Assembly (NCBI RefSeq): GCF_050699915.1 | Contig: NZ_JBOHGA010000245.1 | Coordinates: 1 to 8,399, forward strand | Direction: 5' to 3' | Origin: Actinophytocola sp050699915 | GTDB taxonomy: Bacteria; Actinomycetota; Actinomycetes; Mycobacteriales; Pseudonocardiaceae | Length of the DNA stretch: 8,399 nucleotides | In this document: positions 1-4,747 of the stretch, piece after piece | How positions within the stretch are numbered: position 1 is the stretch's first letter | How the letters are laid out: each line of letters starts with the position of its first letter | Position numbers and translations under genes: made by a program | Notes under the pieces: model-generated | Seen by the model: only the letters and a program-made list of their open reading frames with translations | What the model was told of the DNA's origin: nothing | The model's database searches: none

Positions 1-266
1 ACGACCCCGCCGGCCTGCGCGGTGCCCATCGCGGTGCGCACGTTGTACTGGCTGAACACCCGCTCCACCGCGACGACGTCGGGGCGGTGGCGGTCGAGCC
101 ACGTCTCCACTCCGTCGGCGACGGCGCGCAGCCGGCTCGCCAGCTCGGCGTCGGCGGGCGTGCGGATGACGTCGACGGCGACGGCGCGCAGCCGCCGCCC
201 GGCCTCGCCGTCCACGACGGCGATGCCGCAGCGGGTCAGCCCGGGGTCCACCCCCAACACACGCAT
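1..266 (-). CDS. ruvC: Crossover junction endodeoxyribonuclease RuvC (N-terminal part, cut by window edge)
   Basis: RuvC is the Holliday junction resolvase, a dimeric Mg-dependent nuclease that works with the RuvAB branch-migration motor in recombinational repair. The minus strand reads from ATG at 266 for 88 codons to the window edge with no stop. The protein opens MRVLGVDPGLTRCGIAVVDG, the classical RuvC N-terminus, with the catalytic Asp at residue 7. A second block, AVERVFSQYNVRTAMGTAQA (about residues 66-85), holds the second catalytic acid, Glu68. The remaining two acidic residues of the family lie in the missing C-terminal half. A ribosome-binding stretch GGGAAGGG (minus strand, 271-278) precedes the ATG. 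The gene is divergent from the sugar operon, and a LexA-like box lies 14 bases upstream of the start. ruvA and ruvB would be expected beyond the left edge. Identification is firm; only the N-terminal half is visible. Confidence 0.95.
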   Translation of the reverse strand, partial: MRVLGVDPGLTRCGIAVVDGEAGRRLRAVAVDVIRTPADAELASRLRAVADGVETWLDRHRPDVVAVERVFSQYNVRTAMGTAQAGGV

Positions 267-279
267 GAGCACCCTTCCC

Positions 280-295
280 GAGAACATCCGTTCGA
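280..295 (-). promoter_or_regulatory. Probable LexA-binding SOS box upstream of ruvC
   Basis: The minus strand reads TCGAAC-GGAT-GTTCTC. The actinobacterial LexA consensus is TCGAAC-N4-GTTCGA, so 10 of 12 defined bases match and one half-site is perfect. The box lies between the ruvC ribosome-binding site and a -10-like hexamer TAGGCT (minus strand, 301 to 296) that directly abuts it, so bound LexA would block transcription initiation. ruvC is a known LexA-regulon member in mycobacteria and other actinobacteria, which supports the reading. No convincing -35 element was seen at the usual distance from TAGGCT. Confidence 0.72.
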
Positions 296-475
296 AGCCT
301 AGGCCCCGCGCCCTCCACACCTCCGCAGCGACACCCGAACGGAACAGCGGGCGACTTCGAGGAAGAAGAGAGGGTCGGGGCCGTCGGCGGGCCAGCAATC
401 CACTCCCGATGTCGCGGCGCCGAGAATCGCCGGCAACCCGCCCGAACGGACCCCGCGCTCACCCGCCCGCCGCAG

Positions 476-489
476 TGAAAGCGCCTACA
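476..489. promoter_or_regulatory. Upstream LacI-family operator (O1)
   Basis: TGAAAGCGCCTACA is a near-palindrome on the pattern TGNAAGCGCTTNCA, with a central GCGC and TG/CA ends, as bound by LacI/CcpA-type regulators. It matches the downstream site at 535-548 in 11 of 14 positions and deviates from the palindrome inside the right half. It lies 12 bases upstream of the TTGACA element. The likely ligand is the LacI-type protein encoded at 565-1572. Confidence 0.6.
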
Positions 490-501
490 ACCAGCCCAGC
501 C

Positions 502-530
502 TTGACACCTGTGTTAGAAAGGTCCACACA
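502..530 (+). promoter_or_regulatory. Probable promoter of the sugar operon (TTGACA -35 element)
   Basis: A consensus -35 hexamer TTGACA occupies 502-507, between the two operator-like sites. No TANNNT hexamer stands at 16-19 bases from it (525-530 reads CACACA), so the -10 element and the transcription start are unresolved. A TAGAAA at 515-520 is an alternative weak -10 but would not pair with this -35. The placement upstream of the regulator gene, with none of the later gene gaps longer than 26 bases, suggests that one promoter serves all five genes. Confidence 0.5.
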
Positions 531-534
531 GAAA

Positions 535-548
535 TGTAAGCGCTTCCA
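535..548. promoter_or_regulatory. Downstream LacI-family operator (O2)
   Basis: TGTAAGCGCTTCCA is an almost perfect 14-base palindrome: the central 8 bases AAGCGCTT are exact and the ends are TG/CA, with a single mismatched pair. This is the textbook operator form for LacI/CcpA-type regulators and resembles operators of actinobacterial sugar repressors built on an AGCGCT core. It lies 17 to 30 bases upstream of the regulator's start codon, near the expected transcription start, a position suited to repression. Autoregulation by the adjacent gene is inferred from this. Confidence 0.75.
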
Positions 549-553
549 ACGAT

Positions 554-559
554 GGAAGG
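554..559 (+). promoter_or_regulatory. Ribosome-binding site fixing the start of the LacI-family gene
   Basis: GGAAGG sits five bases before the ATG at 565. It selects this start over in-frame ATGs farther upstream (from position 22). Starting there would add 181 residues of arginine/serine/proline-rich sequence antisense to ruvC and spanning the operator region. Confidence 0.7.
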
Positions 560-564
560 CAGCC

Positions 565-1572
565 ATGCCCGCACGCGACCGACGGCCGGTCACCATCTAC
601 GAGGTGGCTGATCGTGCGGGCGTGTCCATCGCCACCGTCTCGCGGGCGTTGCGGGACTCCGAGCTCGTCGCGGCCGCCACCCGCAAGCACGTCCAGCGGG
701 TCGCCGAGGAGCTGCGGTTTCGGCCGAGTCGCGCGGGTCGGGCACTGGCCGAGGGACAGCACGCGGCCAACGGCATCGTCTTCCCTGACCTGTCCGGCCC
801 CTACTACGCCGAGGTCGTCCTCGGCTACGAGGAGGTCGTCGCGGAGCTCGGTCGCAGTGTGCTGATCCTGGCCACCCAGGGCCGGGCGAACGCGGCCGAC
901 CTCGTGCACGAGCTGGCCGGCCGGGTCGACGGCATGGTGATCATGGGACGAACGGTCGCCGACTCGACGGTCGCCCGGATCGCGGACACCGGGCTGCCGC
1001 TGGTCCTGCTCGCCCGGCCGCCGGTCGGGCTGGTGGACACCGTCACCGCGGACAACGAGGACAGCGCGCGGACGATCACCGCGCACCTGATCGGGCACGG
1101 CTACCGCCGGTTCGAGTTCCTCGGCGACCCCAACCAGTCGCCGGACGTCGCGGGCCGGCACGCCGGCTTCGTGGCCGCGCTGGCCGATGGCGGGCTGGAC
1201 GTGCCGGCCAAGCCCGTGCGCTGCGCGTTCGACGTCAAGGCCGGGTACGCGGCGGCCCGGGAGACCCTGCGGCGGCGAACCCGCCCCGAGGCGCTGGTCT
1301 GCGCCAACGACGAGGTCGCGCTCGGCGCGCTGCGGGCGGCCGAGGACCTCGGCCTCGCGGTCCCCGGCGACCTGGCGCTGACCGGCTGGGACGACATCAT
1401 GGCCGCCGACTACGCGCGGCTGACGACCGTGCACCAGTCCATGCGAGAGCTCGGCGCCACCGCCGCGCGCTGGCTCGACGAGCGGATCTCCGGGGCATCT
1501 CCCGGAGTACGCCGCGAAGTACTGCCCACCCGGCTGGTGATCCGGACCAGCTGCGGCCCACATGACAACTGA
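565..1572 (+). CDS. LacI-family transcriptional regulator (sugar operon repressor)
   Basis: This is a 335-residue DNA-binding repressor of normal LacI-family length. Residues 10-29 form the helix-turn-helix, TIYEVADRAGVSIATVSRAL, with the recognition helix around 21-28. The hinge region around residues 54-65 contains the leucine (L61) that inserts into the operator centre in this family. The rest, from about residue 70, is the periplasmic-binding-protein-like ligand and dimerisation domain, with the family signatures LVCANDEVALGAL (244-256) and TGWDDI (273-278). It is the first gene of the operon and starts 26 bases before the solute-binding protein. Two operator-like palindromes lie immediately upstream, so it probably represses its own operon and is released by an imported oligosaccharide. 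The effector cannot be read from the sequence. Confidence 0.92.
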   Translation: MPARDRRPVTIYEVADRAGVSIATVSRALRDSELVAAATRKHVQRVAEELRFRPSRAGRALAEGQHAANGIVFPDLSGPYYAEVVLGYEEVVAELGRSVLILATQGRANAADLVHELAGRVDGMVIMGRTVADSTVARIADTGLPLVLLARPPVGLVDTVTADNEDSARTITAHLIGHGYRRFEFLGDPNQSPDVAGRHAGFVAALADGGLDVPAKPVRCAFDVKAGYAAARETLRRRTRPEALVCANDEVALGALRAAEDLGLAVPGDLALTGWDDIMAADYARLTTVHQSMRELGATAARWLDERISGASPGVRREVLPTRLVIRTSCGPHDN

Positions 1573-1598
1573 CCCCGAGAACTGACCCGGAGGAGAGC

Positions 1599-2870
1599 AT
1601 GACTCGACCAACCAGGCGACACGTACTACTCGCCGCGGTGACCGCGGTGGCCCTGGCCGCATCGGCATGCGGCCGCGACTCCGGCGGGGAAGAGGCCGAG
1701 CAGGGCGAGAAGGTCGCGCAGGGCAAGGCGTCCGGCAACATCACCGTGTGGGCGATGGGTACCGAGGGCGAGCAGCTCTCCGTGCTGGCCGACGACTTCA
1801 TGAAGGAGAACCCGGACGCCAAGGTGTCGGTCACCGCCGTGCCGTGGGACGGGGCGCACAGCAAGATCTCGGCCGCGATCGCCGGCCAGGAGACGCCGGA
1901 CATCACGATGCTCGGCACGACCTGGGTCGGCGAGTTCGCCAAGACCGGCGCGCTCGACGTAGTCCCGCCGGACTTCGTGAAGGAGGACGACTTCTTCCCC
2001 GGCGCCTGGGAGACCGGCATCGTGGACGACACCTCCTACAGCGTGCCGTGGTACGTCGAGACGCGGGCGCTGTTCGTGAACAAGGCCGTCGCGCAGAAGG
2101 CCGGCGTCACCGAGGCGCCGAAGGACTGGGACGCGCTCAAGCAGGCGGCCAAGGACATGAAGGCCAAGGGCGGCGCGAAGCAGGGCCTCTACCTGCAGCC
2201 CGGGCAGACCGGCGCCTGGCAGTCGGTGATGCCGTTCGTCTGGCAGAACGGCGGCGACATCTGGGACGGCAAGGAGTTCACGCTCGACTCGCCCGAGGCG
2301 GTCGAGGCCTACGAGTTCTACCAGTCCTTCTACCAGGAGGGTCTGTCCACGAAGGACAGGCTGGACGACGGCGAGCAGGAGCCGAAGCTGCTCAGCGGTG
2401 AGATCGCCGCGTTCGTGTCCGGCCCGTGGCACATCGGCCTGCTCGACGAGCTCGGCGGCAAGGACAAGTACGAGGTGTGGCCGATGCCGAGTGGCCCCGG
2501 CGACGCCACCTCGTTCATCGGCGGCAGCAACATGTCCGTGTTCAAGAGCAGCAAGAACCGCGACGCCGCCTGGAAGTTCGTGTCGTACCTGATGCGGCCC
2601 GAGGTCCAGGTCAAGTGGTACGAGACGGTCAAGGACCTGCCCGCGGTGCAGGCCGCGTGGGAGGACGAGACGCTCTCCGGCGACGAGCTGCTGAAGATCT
2701 TCGGTGACCAGCTGGAAAAGGCCAAGGCGCCGCCGGCGATCCCGACCTGGGAGCAGATCGCCGCGGGCGTGGACACCGAGCTCGAGAAGGTCGCCAAGGG
2801 CACCGCGTCCGCCGCGGACGCCGCCAAGGCGATGCAGGCACAGGCCACCTCGATCGGCACCGGTGGCTGA
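1599..2870 (+). CDS. ABC transporter extracellular sugar-binding lipoprotein (family 1 SBP, CUT1 type)
   Basis: This 423-residue lipoprotein would capture oligosaccharide at the outer face of the membrane and hand it to the two permeases encoded downstream. The N-terminus is a signal peptide with twin arginines (TRRHVLL, residues 5-11), a hydrophobic stretch and a lipobox A-S-A-C with the lipidated cysteine at residue 24. The TRRxVL pattern fits Tat export, though Sec is also possible. A charged Gly/Glu-rich linker follows, and the binding domain begins near residue 47 (GNITVWAMG). Family features include PWDGAHSKISAAIAGQETPD (82-101) and the many surface Trp/Tyr residues typical of sugar binders. 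GGAGGAGA at 1589-1596 precedes the ATG. It ends three bases before the first permease start. The SBP family is clear; the ligand is not. Confidence 0.92.
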   Translation: MTRPTRRHVLLAAVTAVALAASACGRDSGGEEAEQGEKVAQGKASGNITVWAMGTEGEQLSVLADDFMKENPDAKVSVTAVPWDGAHSKISAAIAGQETPDITMLGTTWVGEFAKTGALDVVPPDFVKEDDFFPGAWETGIVDDTSYSVPWYVETRALFVNKAVAQKAGVTEAPKDWDALKQAAKDMKAKGGAKQGLYLQPGQTGAWQSVMPFVWQNGGDIWDGKEFTLDSPEAVEAYEFYQSFYQEGLSTKDRLDDGEQEPKLLSGEIAAFVSGPWHIGLLDELGGKDKYEVWPMPSGPGDATSFIGGSNMSVFKSSKNRDAAWKFVSYLMRPEVQVKWYETVKDLPAVQAAWEDETLSGDELLKIFGDQLEKAKAPPAIPTWEQIAAGVDTELEKVAKGTASAADAAKAMQAQATSIGTGG

Positions 2871-2873
2871 CAC

Positions 2874-3839
2874 ATGACCAGCCCTGTTCAAGACGCTCCG
2901 GAAGGGAGCCTGTCGGGACGACGGGGTCCTGTTTTGAACAGGGCTCGGTCATCCCGGCCGGGCGTGACGTCCCGGGCGTGGTCCGGTTGGGCCTTCGCGC
3001 TGCCGTTCGCCGCCTTGTTCCTGCTCTTCACCGCGGGCCCGGTCGTGGCGTCGCTGGTGATGAGCCTGACCGACCTCGGCCGGGCCGACCTGCTCGACCC
3101 GCTGGGCGTGAACGTCGTCGGCCTGGAGAACTACCTGAAGCTGTTCGACGACCCGAAGTTCCTGACCGCCTCGGCCAACACCGCGATCTTCGTGCTGGTC
3201 GGCGTGCCACTGACGATGGTCCTGTCCTTGCTGGTCGCGCTCGGGCTCAACTCCGGACTGGTCAAGTTCCGCGGACTGTTCCGGGTGGGCTACTACCTGC
3301 CGGTGGTCACGAGCATCGTCGCGATCTCGGTGGTCTGGCGGTTCATCCTGCAGCCCGACACGGGACTGCTGAACGAGTTCCTGGGCTTGTTCGGCATCGC
3401 CGGGCCCAACTGGCTGGACAACCAGGCCTACGCGCTGCCCACGCTGATAGCGATGGGCGCGTGGCGCAACCTGGGGTTCGGCATGGTCATCTTCCTGGCC
3501 GGGCTGCAGGCGATCCCGAAGGACCTCTACGAGGCGGCCACGATCGACGGCGCGAAGAAGTGGTCGCAGCTGCGCTTCATCACCGTGCCGATGCTGCGGC
3601 CGACGATGCTGTTCGTCGCGGTCATCACCACGATCGGGTACGTGCAGTTCTTCGAGGAGCCGTTCGTGATGACCCAGGGCGGCCCGCTCGACTCGACGCT
3701 GTCGATGGCCTATCACACCTACAACCAGTTCGGCTTCGGCAACTACGGCTACGCCTCGGCGATGGGCTACGTGCTGTTCGTCGTGGTGGTGCTGTTGTCG
3801 ATCGCCTGGTTCCGGCTGCTGAGGAACAACGTTGACTAG
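2874..3839 (+). CDS. ABC transporter permease, MalF/UgpA-type (CUT1 family)
   Basis: This 321-residue inner-membrane permease is one half of the transmembrane channel for the imported sugar. About six hydrophobic segments are visible, near residues 39-64, 103-125, 138-159, 189-211, 240-260 and 297-315. The cytoplasmic EAA loop that docks the ATPase is at 220-239 (EAATIDGAKKWSQLRFITVP), with the conserved Gly at 226. The ATG at 2874 is the only ATG near the boundary, but its ribosome-binding site (GGTGG at 2862-2866) is weak. The first 24 codons run through a strong palindrome at 2880-2945. An in-frame GTG at 2964 (residue 31), after the palindrome and before the first membrane segment, is a possible alternative start but lacks a visible ribosome-binding site. 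The end overlaps the next permease by eight bases. Confidence 0.9.
   Translation: MTSPVQDAPEGSLSGRRGPVLNRARSSRPGVTSRAWSGWAFALPFAALFLLFTAGPVVASLVMSLTDLGRADLLDPLGVNVVGLENYLKLFDDPKFLTASANTAIFVLVGVPLTMVLSLLVALGLNSGLVKFRGLFRVGYYLPVVTSIVAISVVWRFILQPDTGLLNEFLGLFGIAGPNWLDNQAYALPTLIAMGAWRNLGFGMVIFLAGLQAIPKDLYEAATIDGAKKWSQLRFITVPMLRPTMLFVAVITTIGYVQFFEEPFVMTQGGPLDSTLSMAYHTYNQFGFGNYGYASAMGYVLFVVVVLLSIAWFRLLRNNVD
2880..2945 (+). repeat. Palindromic element able to fold into a three-way junction at the SBP/permease boundary
   Basis: A perfect 12-base inverted repeat, AGCCCTGTTCAA (2880-2891) and TTGAACAGGGCT (2934-2945), encloses 42 bases. The RNA stem can extend inward by a G-U, an A-U and a C-G pair. 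The interior contains two further hairpins: GCTCC/GGAGC (2895-2899 with 2905-2909) and CTGTCG/CGACGG (2910-2915 with 2919-2924, one G-U pair). The whole would form a closed three-way junction. It begins nine bases after the solute-binding-protein stop. A structure at this place could protect the 3' end of the binding-protein message, as REP elements do between malE and malF, or could limit permease translation. It could also be a dispersed palindromic repeat. It overlaps the annotated permease N-terminus. Confidence 0.8.
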
Positions 3840-4734
3840 CACCTTGGACACGCGGGCGGCGAGCCCGGCCCCGCCGCCGCGCCCGATCCGCCGCGGTGGC
3901 GAGGGGCTGCGCTCGCGCGACCTGGTCGCCCGGTTCGTGCTGCACGCGGCGCTGTTCGCCGGGCTCGTGGTGATGATCGGCCCGTTCATCTGGATGGCGC
4001 TGGCGTCGTTCAAGACCGAGGCCGAGATCCGCGCCGACCCGCCGACCTTTCTGCCGGAGTCGGCGACGGCCGGCAACTACCAGGTGCTGCTCGAGCGACT
4101 GGACTTCCCGACCTACTTCACCAACTCGGTCGTGGTCGCCGTGCTCACGACCGTGGGCAACCTGCTGTTCTGCTCGGCGGCTGGGTACGCGCTCGCGAAG
4201 CTGCACTTCCCCGGCAAGCGGGCGCTCTTCATCGTCGTGCTCGGCACGATCATGGTGCCGAACATCGTGACGATGGTTCCGCTGTTCGTGCTGGCCAGCA
4301 ACCTCAACCTGGTCAACTCGCTCGCGGGGCTGATCCTGCCGTTCCTGGCGCAGGCGTTCGGGGTGTTCCTCATGCGCCAGTTCATCGTGTCCCTGCCGAA
4401 CGACCTGTTGGAGGCGGCCCGCATCGACGGGGCCGGCGAGCTGCGGATCTACTGGCAGATCGTGCTTCCGCTGTGCAAGCCGGCGCTCGCGACGCTCGGC
4501 ATCCTGACGTTCCTGGCCTCGTGGAACAACTTCCTGTGGCCGCTCGTCGCGGCCACCACGGAGGACAACTACACGCTGCCGGTCGCCCTGGCCCTGTACG
4601 CCATCGGGCAGAACGAGACCCGCTACGACCTGCTGCTCTCCGGGTCCGTGGTGTTCGTGCTGCCCGTGCTGCTCGTGTTCTTCCTGCTGCAACGCCATTT
4701 CGTCCGTGGCATCGCCACCACCGGTCTCAAATGA
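3832..4734 (+). CDS. ABC transporter permease, MalG/UgpE-type (CUT1 family)
   Basis: This 300-residue second permease pairs with the preceding one to form the importer channel. After a Pro/Arg-rich cytoplasmic N-terminus there are about six membrane segments, near residues 35-58, 98-121, 130-153, 162-183, 216-238 and 268-287. The EAA motif runs from residue 194 to 213 (EAARIDGAGELRIYWQIVLP), with the conserved Gly at 200. The start is a TTG at 3832, preceded by AGGA at 3822-3825 at good spacing. It overlaps the last eight bases of the previous gene, which points to translational coupling and equal production of the two subunits. No ATPase gene follows. Many actinobacterial CUT1 importers instead use a shared MsiK-type ATPase encoded elsewhere, and this is the likely case here. 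Confidence 0.91.
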   Translation: MTSTLDTRAASPAPPPRPIRRGGEGLRSRDLVARFVLHAALFAGLVVMIGPFIWMALASFKTEAEIRADPPTFLPESATAGNYQVLLERLDFPTYFTNSVVVAVLTTVGNLLFCSAAGYALAKLHFPGKRALFIVVLGTIMVPNIVTMVPLFVLASNLNLVNSLAGLILPFLAQAFGVFLMRQFIVSLPNDLLEAARIDGAGELRIYWQIVLPLCKPALATLGILTFLASWNNFLWPLVAATTEDNYTLPVALALYAIGQNETRYDLLLSGSVVFVLPVLLVFFLLQRHFVRGIATTGLK

Positions 4735-4740
4735 GGAGGG
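4733..4740 (+). promoter_or_regulatory. Ribosome-binding site fixing the start of the secreted hydrolase
   Basis: GAGGAGGG overlaps the stop codon of the second permease and lies seven bases before the ATG at 4748. It favours that start over the in-frame ATG at 4706, which lies inside the permease gene and would put 14 extra residues before a normal signal peptide. Confidence 0.75.
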
Positions 4741-4747
4741 TTCTCCG

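Noticed and set aside
302..475. Possible small gene or RNA in the divergent intergenic region
   Set aside because: No ribosome-binding site with a plausible short frame and no hairpin longer than about five pairs was found; it appears to be plain GC-rich spacer.
505..530. TGTG/CACA and ACAC/GTGT pairings around the -35 element
   Set aside because: Four-base arms with a long or imperfect spacer are too weak to claim as a further operator or an activator site beside the two clear LacI-type palindromes.
22..564. Upstream extension of the LacI-family reading frame
   Set aside because: The extension is antisense to ruvC, is low-complexity Arg/Ser/Pro-rich, and runs through the operator and promoter region. 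GGAAGG before ATG 565 and the LacI N-terminus starting there make the short form correct.
514..1668. Long open frame on the minus strand across the LacI-family gene (384 codons)
   Set aside because: Typical GC-rich shadow frame: it is opposite a well-supported gene, full of Arg/Gly/Val/Pro, and has no recognisable domain. The same applies to minus-strand frames at 1626-2891, 2949-4076, 3625-4962 and 5423-6028.
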